DNA of 6,482 bases from a bacterium (lineage in GTDB: Bacteria; Patescibacteriota; Minisyncoccia; UBA6257; 2-01-FULL-56-20), in NCBI GenBank assembly GCA_021780545.1, contig JAJXYP010000016.1, positions 1 to 6,482 of the forward strand, in the 5' to 3' direction. The position numbers and the translations under genes are program-made. Below the pieces are notes generated by a model. It was given only the letters and a program-made list of their open reading frames with translations. It did no database searches and was not told the DNA's origin. This document shows, piece after piece, positions 1-5,312 of this stretch. Each line of letters begins with the position of its first letter. Position 1 is the stretch's first letter.

Positions 1-2084
1 GCCTTATCGGCGAGCCGGGCGTGGGAAAGACCGCGATCGTCGAGGGGCTTGCCCAGCGGATCACCGCGGGTGATGTGCCGGAACTCCTGAAGGGCAAGCA
101 GGTGCTGATGCTCGACCTCGGATCGCTCATCGCGGGAACGAAATTTCGCGGCGAGTTCGAGGATAGGCTGAAAGCCTTCATGCGCGAGGTGAAAAACGCT
201 GCGGGTCAGATTATTCTTTTTATCGATGAAATTCACACGATCGTGGGCGCCGGAGCCGCCGAGGGCGCGGTCGACGCCGCGAACCTTTTGAAACCGGCGC
301 TTGCGCGGGGCGAACTACACGCCATCGGCGCGACGACCGTCCGCGAATATCAGAAATATATAGAAAAAGATCCCGCGCTCGAGCGGCGATTCCAGCCGAT
401 TGTCGTCGAGGAGCCCTCGATCGACGATTCAATCGCGATCCTCCGCGGACTGAAGGAAAAATATGAAATCCATCATGGGATGCGGATCAGCGACGAGGCG
501 ATTGTCGAAGCGGTAAACTTGTCGGCGCGCTACATTACCGACCGGTTTCTTCCCGACAAGGCCGTCGATCTGATCGACGAGGCCGCCGCCGCGCGCCGGC
601 TTGAGTCGGAGAGTTTGCCGAAGGAGCTTGACCACGTGCGCCGCGAAATCACGAAGCTTGAGATTGAAAAACAGGCGCTATCGAAAGAGGGCGGGAAAGA
701 CAAGGGGCGCATCAGGGAAATCGACGCCGCTCTCGCGAAGCTTAAGGAGAATAACGACGAGCTTTCCGCCAAGTGGCACTCGGAGAAAATCAAATTCGAG
801 ACGCTCCATCAGCTCCGCCAGAAAGTCGATAATCTGAAGCGCGAGGCGGAAATCGCCGAGCGCGAGGGGAATCTCGAGCGCGTCGCGCAGATCATATATG
901 GCGAATTGCCGCAGGCGGAAAAGGACTTCCAGATTTTTGAAAAGAAAAATTTTGGCTCGGGTGCCGCCGGAGCGGCGGCGAAACCGCGCAAAAGCAAGGC
1001 GGCTGCCGGCGCGGCCGGGGTCGCGGGTGTTGCGTCGTCGCATTCTGCTGACGAGCGGTTTCTGAAAGAGGCGGTCGATAAGGAAGATGTCGCCGCTGTC
1101 GTTTCGGTCTGGACCGGCATCCCGCTAAAGCGCATGCTTGAGAGCGACGTCGACAAGCTGATCCGCATCGAGGAGGTGCTCCGCGAGCGGGTAGTCGGCC
1201 AGGAGGAGGGGATCGCCGCGGTGGCGGCGGCGCTTCGCCGCGCGCGGGCGGGGCTTTCGGACGTCAATCGTCCGATTGGATCTTTCATGTTTCTCGGCCC
1301 AACCGGAGTCGGCAAAACCGAACTTGCCAAAGCACTGGCCGAATTCATGTTCAACGACGAGAAATCGCTGGTGCGCATCGATATGTCCGAATATATGGAG
1401 CGTCATGCGGTCAGCCGCTTGATTGGTTCGCCGCCGGGCTATGTCGGCCACGAGGAAGGCGGTCAGTTGACGGAAATCCTCCGCCACCGGCCATATACCG
1501 TCATTCTCTTCGATGAAATCGAAAAAGCCCATTCCGAGGTGTTCAATCTGCTGTTACAGGTGCTTGATAACGGGCGTCTGACGGACAGTAAGGGCAAGAC
1601 GGTCAACTTCAAGAATTCCATTATTATTATGACGTCGAACGTCGGCAGCGAATATCTGCGCGCGATGTCGCGCATCGGTTTCGCGTCGCCCGGCGAGAAG
1701 CCCGAGGAAGGCGATTACCGCGAACGGGTGATGGAGTCGCTCCGTCATAGCTTCCGTCCCGAGTTCCTGAACCGCATCGATGAGGTTGTGATCTTCAATC
1801 CGCTCCGGAAGTCGGACATCGAAAAAATCGTGGGAATCCAGATCGACGCCATTGAAAAGCGTCTGAAGGACGAGCACCATATCGCGCTTGACATCGAGCC
1901 GGCTGCGCGCGCCTATCTCGCCCGGGAGGGATTCAGCGCGGAGTACGGAGCCCGCCCATTGAAACGGCTGCTCCAGAAGGTTATCCTTGATAAGTTGGCG
2001 GATAAAATCATCCGCGGCGAATGCAAGGATGGCGGAAAGATTAAAGTCAATTTTAAGTCAGACGCGCTGGTCTTTACTGGGTAG
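1..2084 (+). CDS. clpB: ATP-dependent disaggregase ClpB, 5'-truncated by the window edge
   Basis: Hsp100/AAA+ unfoldase that, with DnaK, threads aggregated proteins through a hexameric pore in the cytoplasm. The reading frame is open from base 3 and 693 residues are visible. About 200 N-terminal residues (N domain and start of D1) are missing compared with E. coli ClpB (857 aa). D1 shows Walker A GEPGVGKT (9-32), Walker B ILFIDE (213-230) and arginine-finger region LERRF (378-392). Its pore loop reads KFRGEFEDR, with Phe (144-146) at the usual Tyr position. A full-length ClpB-type coiled-coil M domain (about 615-950, including [13 protein letters not shown]) separates it from ClpC, whose M domain is short. 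An Ala/Gly/Lys-rich linker (954-1050) follows. D2 shows GPTGVGKT (1296-1319), pore loop [15 protein letters not shown] (1500-1532), [11 protein letters not shown] (1752-1784) and sensor-2 YGARPLKR (1944-1967). The D2 loop carries an IGF motif (1674-1682), unusual for ClpB. The C-terminus is complete. The next gene overlaps its 3' end. Confidence 0.96.
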   Translation, partial: LIGEPGVGKTAIVEGLAQRITAGDVPELLKGKQVLMLDLGSLIAGTKFRGEFEDRLKAFMREVKNAAGQIILFIDEIHTIVGAGAAEGAVDAANLLKPALARGELHAIGATTVREYQKYIEKDPALERRFQPIVVEEPSIDDSIAILRGLKEKYEIHHGMRISDEAIVEAVNLSARYITDRFLPDKAVDLIDEAAAARRLESESLPKELDHVRREITKLEIEKQALSKEGGKDKGRIREIDAALAKLKENNDELSAKWHSEKIKFETLHQLRQKVDNLKREAEIAEREGNLERVAQIIYGELPQAEKDFQIFEKKNFGSGAAGAAAKPRKSKAAAGAAGVAGVASSHSADERFLKEAVDKEDVAAVVSVWTGIPLKRMLESDVDKLIRIEEVLRERVVGQEEGIAAVAAALRRARAGLSDVNRPIGSFMFLGPTGVGKTELAKALAEFMFNDEKSLVRIDMSEYMERHAVSRLIGSPPGYVGHEEGGQLTEILRHRPYTVILFDEIEKAHSEVFNLLLQVLDNGRLTDSKGKTVNFKNSIIIMTSNVGSEYLRAMSRIGFASPGEKPEEGDYRERVMESLRHSFRPEFLNRIDEVVIFNPLRKSDIEKIVGIQIDAIEKRLKDEHHIALDIEPAARAYLAREGFSAEYGARPLKRLLQKVILDKLADKIIRGECKDGGKIKVNFKSDALVFTG

Positions 2085-2718
2085 GGCCATTGTTTTTGCC
2101 GCCGCTTGGTGGCTGCTGCCCTACTGGTTCTTCCTGCTCGTCGCCCTCTACCTCTATTTCGTGCCGCCGTTCCAGGCGCGGTCTCTTGTCGCGCCGTTTT
2201 TCGCGATCCTGATTCTGGCGTTCATCGAGCCGCAGGGCATTTTTTTCGCGGTTATTCTCGGTGCCATTTTCTACTATTTGCTCCTTATTAAAGACCTTTT
2301 GCTTATTGATCGGAAATCGGCACACGAATTGCTCGTGATTGCCCTGTCTTTCTTCCTTCTCCGTGATTTTTACCGAACTTTTGGCGGCGGATGGCTGGCG
2401 GGTGCCGGCCCTTGGTTCGGGTTCCTTACGGCGATTCTCATGGGCGCGATGGCATCTTCTTTTATAGAGGAGAAGTCGGCGCGCGTGGCTGCCTGGCTGT
2501 TGTTTCTCATTTCCTGGGAATTTATCCTGTTGGGTCTGGCGCTGCCGCTTGATTTTGCCTACCAGTCGGCTATCGTATTCTTGCTGATTGCTTTTTCGCT
2601 CGATCTCATCTCCGACGGGGCGGCCGGTACGGCGTCGCGCCGGAAGCTAATTGTGTCGTCGTCGGTCGTTTTTGCCCTGCTGGTTATTATCCTTGCCTCC
2701 GCGAAATGGAACCTGTAA
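2029..2718 (+). CDS. Polytopic inner-membrane protein of unknown function
   Basis: I do not recognise a family. The 229-residue product is very hydrophobic, with about seven or eight membrane segments near residues 20-45 (aromatic, WWLLPYWFF, possibly two short passes), 52-66, 70-87, 99-114, 129-146, 153-174, 178-194 and 206-224. Basic loops, such as SRRK near 203-206, separate some of them. No catalytic motif, signal peptide or soluble domain is visible. ATG 2029 was chosen because it gives a short basic N-terminus before the first membrane segment. An in-frame TTG at 1987 would extend the overlap with clpB to 98 bases, and the next in-frame GTG (2161) would delete the first membrane segment. 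Upstream there is only an AAGG directly against the ATG, so the start is uncertain; translation may be coupled to clpB, which it overlaps by 56 bases. The following galU-like gene starts inside its last codons, so the three are probably cotranscribed. Confidence 0.75.
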   Translation: MAERLKSILSQTRWSLLGRAIVFAAAWWLLPYWFFLLVALYLYFVPPFQARSLVAPFFAILILAFIEPQGIFFAVILGAIFYYLLLIKDLLLIDRKSAHELLVIALSFFLLRDFYRTFGGGWLAGAGPWFGFLTAILMGAMASSFIEEKSARVAAWLLFLISWEFILLGLALPLDFAYQSAIVFLLIAFSLDLISDGAAGTASRRKLIVSSSVVFALLVIILASAKWNL

Positions 2719-3515
2719 TTGATCAATTGGTGCTGCCGATCGCCGGTCTCGGCAAGCGACTCCTGCCGCTTACAGCCAAAACCCCAAAAAATCTCGTCAC
2801 CGTGAACGGCAAGCCGCTTTTGGAGTACGTGCTTGAGGAGGCGGTGGCGAGTGATATAAAAGAGGTCATTTTAATTGTCAATCCCCGCAACCGGAAGGAT
2901 TTCGCGGCCTATCTCGCGAAGAACCGCCGCCGTTTCCCGTCGCTCCGGTTCCATATCCGGGTCCAGGAGACGCCCGGCGGCAATGGCCATGCCATTGCGC
3001 AGGCCTCTGATCTCCTCGGCCGGAAGCCCTTTGCGGTCCGTTTTTGCGATGACGTCATGCTGGGCAATCCGCCGGTCCTGCGGTCGCTCATCGATCTTTT
3101 CGGCCGCCTGCATCGGGACGCCTCGATTGTTTTGCTCGAACGGGTGCCGATGAAGGATGTTTCCCGCTTTGGCGTCATCGGCTACCGCCGCCGGAACCGG
3201 CAACCACGGTTTCGCGGGGGAGCGGTCTTTGAAGTCGATCATATCGTGGAGAAGCCGCCCCGGAAAGCCGCCCCATCGAATCTCACGGTGGTTGGGGGCT
3301 ACGTTTTGATGCCCGAGATCGCACGGAACTTGAAGCTCGTAGCCGATACGCTGCCTGCGGTTGCCGACGACGCCCTGCCGCTCGCGGTGGCTCTGCAGAT
3401 GGAGTTGATCATGAAGGGGAAGATTTACGGATGGGAATTTACCGGCCGGCGGCTCGATTGCGGCACGCTTGAAAAATTGCAGAAAGCGGAGCGGGTTTTG
3501 AGAAGGGGGAAATAG
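2706..3515 (+). CDS. GalU-like nucleotidyltransferase (UTP--glucose-1-phosphate uridylyltransferase family)
   Basis: Predicted cytoplasmic sugar-1-phosphate nucleotidyltransferase joining an NTP and a sugar-1-phosphate to give an NDP-sugar, most likely UDP-glucose, for envelope glycan synthesis. The 269 residues follow the GalU layout: an N-terminal nucleotide-binding loop PIAGLGKRLLPLT with PK (residues 11-28), GKPLLEYV (35-42), Q87-E88 and GGNGHA (91-96), a DD pair at 115-116 in the metal-binding position, VEKP (181-184), APSNLTVVGGYVL (189-201) and DCGT (251-254). It is slightly shorter than the usual 290-300 residues. Oddities are Lys17 in GLGKR where GalU and RmlA normally have Thr (GLGTR), PKN instead of PKE, and a poor match to the usual LTDAI segment. 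Substrate could therefore differ (UTP or dTTP; glucose or another sugar). The ATG overlaps the upstream membrane gene by 13 bases and has no clear ribosome-binding site, which suggests translational coupling. Confidence 0.85.
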   Translation: MEPVIDQLVLPIAGLGKRLLPLTAKTPKNLVTVNGKPLLEYVLEEAVASDIKEVILIVNPRNRKDFAAYLAKNRRRFPSLRFHIRVQETPGGNGHAIAQASDLLGRKPFAVRFCDDVMLGNPPVLRSLIDLFGRLHRDASIVLLERVPMKDVSRFGVIGYRRRNRQPRFRGGAVFEVDHIVEKPPRKAAPSNLTVVGGYVLMPEIARNLKLVADTLPAVADDALPLAVALQMELIMKGKIYGWEFTGRRLDCGTLEKLQKAERVLRRGK

Positions 3516-3531
3516 GGGAGGCGGCGGAGTT

Positions 3532-3560
3532 TTGACTTTCTGGCTGCGGTTGCGTATAAT
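3532..3560 (+). promoter_or_regulatory. Sigma70-type promoter of the small Cys-rich gene
   Basis: TTGACT at 3532-3537 and a perfect TATAAT at 3555-3560 are separated by exactly 17 bases. The predicted start of transcription is near 3567, giving a 5' leader of about 68 bases. The leader holds a small hairpin, TCCGG/CCGGA (3565-3569 with 3575-3579, loop TATAT), and then a purine-rich run (3601-3632) up to the ribosome-binding site. It begins only 16 bases after the upstream galU-like stop codon, with no terminator between them, so read-through from upstream is also possible. Confidence 0.75.
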
Positions 3561-3624
3561 TGCGTCCGGTATATCCGGAGGCACACAAAGAGGCCTTTGG
3601 AAATCAAAAAAAAGAAAGAAAGAT

Positions 3625-3629
3625 AAGGA
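3625..3629 (+). promoter_or_regulatory. Ribosome-binding site AAGGA deciding the start at 3635
   Basis: AAGGA lies five bases before ATG 3635, a good Shine-Dalgarno distance. It decides against the in-frame TTG at 3560, which overlaps the -10 box and so cannot be on the mRNA. It is the clearest Shine-Dalgarno in the window; the neighbouring starts have weak or none. Confidence 0.7.
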
Positions 3630-3634
3630 AGATT

Positions 3635-4174
3635 ATGTGGATTATCACTGTATGCGCGGTGTTTTCGATTTTGGCCGCGGCATTTTTCATCGCCCGGAGA
3701 GATGATCGCCGCGCGAAAAACGAACAGATCGACCGCGACGTCGAAATGATCAAAAAGGCCGCTTGGGCGATCGTCGGTTGGTCGCCCCAGAACTCCATTC
3801 GCAGAAGCATCATGGATAGTGTGGTTGCCGCAGGGGCGGGTGATTCCGGAAAAACCATCGATGAGTTAGCTCAGAAGTTGGTGCACATCGGGATAGCCGG
3901 CAGATACAGAGAATATTTACAAGCCCAAAGCCACGCCAAAAACTGTTATCAGAAAATCAATGAGGCATGCGCTGACTGCATCGAGTTCGATGTCGATACG
4001 GTAGCCGGAATGGCCTGCGACTGTTTGCTGGCTGACCAGTCATTCGCGGAAGCGGAAGACAAATTTCAGGCCGTGCGCGAGGCGGCCATGCGCTGCGGAT
4101 TCTCTGTTTGGACTAACGGGTGCTATCAGATTCTCAAGCTACCCAATGGTCCATGGGATTTGAAGGGGTCGTGA
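3635..4174 (+). CDS. Small membrane-anchored Cys-rich protein of unknown function
   Basis: I do not recognise this 179-residue protein. It has one N-terminal hydrophobic segment (about residues 2-20) followed at once by a basic and acidic run (RRDDRRAK). Under the positive-inside rule that run suggests the bulk is cytoplasmic, though the topology is not certain. The rest is mostly helical and charged, with no catalytic motif I can name. Eight cysteines sit at residues 7, 104, 112, 115, 128, 130, 154 and 163. Seven fall within 60 residues and include CX2C (112-115) and CXC (128-130), which could bind metal or form disulfides if the domain is extracytoplasmic. Codon choice looks less uniform than in the neighbours (AGA, ATA and TTA appear, for example near 3890-3920), hinting at recent acquisition or low expression. 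It is a single-gene unit with its own promoter, Shine-Dalgarno and terminator. Confidence 0.75.
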   Translation: MWIITVCAVFSILAAAFFIARRDDRRAKNEQIDRDVEMIKKAAWAIVGWSPQNSIRRSIMDSVVAAGAGDSGKTIDELAQKLVHIGIAGRYREYLQAQSHAKNCYQKINEACADCIEFDVDTVAGMACDCLLADQSFAEAEDKFQAVREAAMRCGFSVWTNGCYQILKLPNGPWDLKGS

Positions 4175-4205
4175 TGTCTTGCGGCCCTGTCGGACCGTTT
4201 TCCAG

Positions 4206-4243
4206 GCCGCCTCTCCGGCAATTACGGGAGGCGGCTTTTATTT
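4206..4243 (+). terminator. Strong rho-independent terminator after the Cys-rich gene
   Basis: A perfect 8-bp stem GCCGCCTC/GAGGCGGC (4206-4213 with 4228-4235) is extended by CCG/CGG across a one-base T bulge, has a short loop, and is followed by TTTTATTT (4236-4243). It lies 31 bases after the stop codon at 4174 and 19 bases before the next promoter, insulating the two units. Confidence 0.88.
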
Positions 4244-4262
4244 GCGCGCTCGTTTTGCCGCA

Positions 4263-4291
4263 TTGACTTTTGCCGGAATATCGCATATATT
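4263..4291 (+). promoter_or_regulatory. Sigma70-type promoter of the winged-helix gene, predicted leaderless
   Basis: TTGACT (4263-4268), a 17-base spacer and TATATT (4286-4291). Counting the usual six bases after the -10 box puts +1 at 4298, the A of an in-frame ATG. The spacer contains a TTGCCGGAA motif (4270-4278) that recurs in the downstream gene. Confidence 0.68.
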
Positions 4292-4625
4292 ATGCCCATG
4301 TTTAAGAAATCCTATGAGATTTCATACGCTCTCTGGCGGATGGCGGCAATCATTTCCCAGGCGGGTTTTGCCGGAATCCTGTACCGCAACGCGAGCGAAC
4401 TGATCGATCTTGCCGCGACCAACAAGTATCGGGAGATAGCGGCAAAGATACCGGAAATCGAAACGGTGATAAAATTCGGCATCGACGTCGACGCCGTCAG
4501 CCTGGCGAACGGCGACGTCATCCTCAGGGAACTCGAATGGCTTAAATCGGCAATCGAAACGCATAACGGCAAAATTGCCGAATTGGATATTGCCGGAATA
4601 TTTGCCGGAAAAGACGTTCCGGCAA
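4270..4625. repeat. Cluster of five TTGCCGGAA motifs
   Basis: TTGCCGGAA occurs at 4270-4278, 4368-4376, 4590-4598 and 4602-4610, and its reverse complement at 4617-4625. I found no other exact copy in the window. The first copy is in the promoter spacer. The coding copies read as Phe/Ile-Ala-Gly, so codon preference may explain part of the pattern. Near-matches continue nearby (TCCGGCAA at 4214, TTGCCGGAT near 4847), as does a 14-bp palindrome TCGGCAATTGCCGA at 4784-4797. Confidence 0.5.
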
Positions 4626-4960
4626 CGCCGGATGTAGCTTCAGTATCGAAACCCGTTGCGCCGACCGGTTTTATCCCGTTACGCGACGAAGAAGAGCCGG
4701 CGCCCATCAATCTTCCGGTTTCCGCGGCGGTTTCCGCCGAAGCGGGAGAGGTCGGAAATTTTCCGCGAGCTGAAGCGCGGCAATCGGCAATTGCCGAAAA
4801 GATCCGGCAAATGGGTGCTTGCCGGTTGGCGGACATTCAGGCGGTTTTGCCGGATGTGAGCGAGCGGACGATTCGCTACGATCTTGAAACGCTCGTCCAG
4901 CGGAATCTGATCGAGCGCGTCGGCACCGGAGGGAGGTCTGTGTATTACCGTGCGCGCTAG
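4298..4960 (+). CDS. Winged-helix (DeoR-like HTH) protein with N-terminal helical domain
   Basis: Likely a DNA-binding regulator; its target is unknown. The 220 residues fall in three parts. Residues 1-100 are a helical region, starting KKSYEISYALWRM, that recalls the small helical-bundle domains common in CPR proteins. Residues 102-158 are a Pro/Ala/Glu-rich linker. Residues 161-220 are a winged helix: helix 1 AIAEKIRQMG, then CRLADIQAVLP, recognition helix SERTIRYDLETLV, and a wing around ERVGTGGRSVYYR. The SERTIRYDLE motif resembles the DeoR-type HTH. From memory, this architecture is widespread but uncharacterised in CPR genomes. I chose ATG 4298 because the predicted transcription start falls on it. 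An ATG six bases upstream (4292) would add two residues but directly follows the -10 box. No Shine-Dalgarno is present for either. No terminator follows directly; the next one is at 5114-5138. Confidence 0.82.
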   Translation: MFKKSYEISYALWRMAAIISQAGFAGILYRNASELIDLAATNKYREIAAKIPEIETVIKFGIDVDAVSLANGDVILRELEWLKSAIETHNGKIAELDIAGIFAGKDVPATPDVASVSKPVAPTGFIPLRDEEEPAPINLPVSAAVSAEAGEVGNFPRAEARQSAIAEKIRQMGACRLADIQAVLPDVSERTIRYDLETLVQRNLIERVGTGGRSVYYRAR

Positions 4961-4988
4961 GTAACCTTTCCCTTTTCCGGGCGTTATA

Positions 4989-4994
4989 TATAAT
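4989..4994 (+). promoter_or_regulatory. TATAAT -10 box in the gap before the surface-protein gene
   Basis: A perfect TATAAT lies in an AT-rich patch about 30 bases after the winged-helix stop codon. The matching -35 is poor (TTTCCC at 4967-4972 with a 16-base spacer), so activity is uncertain. Predicted +1 is near 5001. It could start either a short RNA ending at 5138 or a leader of about 310 bases for the surface-protein gene. Confidence 0.4.
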
Positions 4995-5000
4995 GCTAGT

Positions 5001-5138
5001 GTAGATTTCGGTGCAGGTTCAGTGTGAGGCTGTTCCTGGCGGCGAAAACTCCGGCTTCGGGCGGGCTTTGAAAAAAGTTCGCGTCGCTCCGGTTTTTCAA
5101 ACGGGAAACGCTTCGCTCTGAAACAGGGCGATTTTTTT
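5001..5138 (+). ncRNA. Candidate small RNA or terminated leader of unknown class
   Basis: About 140 bases lie between a TATAAT box and an intrinsic terminator, with no credible reading frame of their own. Visible structure includes CAGG/CCTG (5014-5017 with 5035-5038), CCG/CGG (5051-5053 with 5058-5060) and a perfect 9-bp stem TTTGAAAAA/TTTTTCAAA (5067-5075 with 5093-5101), ending in the terminator hairpin. I saw no SRP RNA core, tmRNA, RNase P or riboswitch signature that I know. It may be a free small RNA, the attenuated leader of the surface-protein gene, or only spacer with a terminator for the winged-helix gene. Confidence 0.35.
5114..5138 (+). terminator. Rho-independent terminator in the intergenic region
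   Basis: CGCTCTG (5114-5120) pairs with CAGGGCG (5124-5130) through seven base pairs including one G-U, closing an AAA loop. It is followed by one A and seven T (5132-5138). It would end transcription of the winged-helix gene or of a short RNA starting near 5001, 175 bases before the surface-protein start. The right arm can also pair with TCGCTC at 5084-5089, a possible alternative fold. Confidence 0.75.
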
Positions 5139-5237
5139 ATCACGATACAGACCCCGCTTTCTTCATTGCTTCGCTGGTGAATCCTCACTTCGCACGCGAA
5201 GAAATGACGGAAGTGGTTCCGAATAAAATCCAAAAAG

Positions 5238-5296
5238 GTCGACGACGCTTGCATCCATAACGGATGTAAAGGTCGACAATCAAATAAATTTGTCGA
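5238..5296 (+). promoter_or_regulatory. Two mutually exclusive hairpins just upstream of the surface-protein start
   Basis: Hairpin 1: GTCGAC (5238-5243) pairs with GTCGAC (5272-5277), enclosing a second stem GCATCC/GGATGT (5251-5256 with 5262-5267). Hairpin 2: TCGACAA (5273-5279) pairs with TTGTCGA (5290-5296), using the same central bases. The pair sits 16 bases before ATG 5313 in an A-rich leader without a Shine-Dalgarno. As DNA, the AAAGGTCGAC direct repeat (5234-5243 and 5268-5277) could instead be a protein operator. The rest of the 4961-5312 gap, apart from the elements listed, shows nothing I can name; no convincing promoter was found between 5140 and 5312. Confidence 0.4.
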
Positions 5297-5312
5297 AAAC
5301 ATTAAATTAGAA

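Noticed and set aside
1888..1919. TTGACA inside clpB as a promoter for the membrane-protein gene
   Set aside because: At 17 bases the -10 position reads GCCTAT; the nearest TATCTC needs a 20-base spacer. It is within coding sequence and too weak to support.
1981..2008. TTATCC-16-TAAAAT as a promoter just before ATG 2029
   Set aside because: The -35 matches only three of six positions, and both boxes are coding bases of a conserved ClpB C-terminal segment.
1987..2028. TTG 1987 as start of the membrane protein
   Set aside because: It adds 14 polar residues lying wholly in the clpB frame overlap, with no ribosome-binding site; ATG 2029 is simpler.
3560..3634. TTG 3560 as start of the Cys-rich gene
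   Set aside because: It overlaps the TATAAT box and lies upstream of the predicted transcription start; ATG 3635 has a well-placed AAGGA.
4179..4403. Plus-strand reading frame between the Cys-rich and winged-helix genes
   Set aside because: It runs through a strong terminator and a promoter, then into the winged-helix gene in another frame; its composition is not protein-like.
5001..5138. Known structured RNA (SRP RNA, tmRNA, RNase P, common riboswitches)
   Set aside because: I looked for their conserved cores and saw none; the length also excludes RNase P and tmRNA.
5169..5201. CTTCGC/GCGAAG inverted repeat as a terminator or attachment site
   Set aside because: The stem is six bases with a long 21-base loop or an impossible two-base loop, and no T-run follows.
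5224..5229. TAAAAT as the -10 box of the surface-protein gene
   Set aside because: No acceptable -35 lies 16-18 bases upstream (the positions read GAAATG or similar), so it was not annotated.
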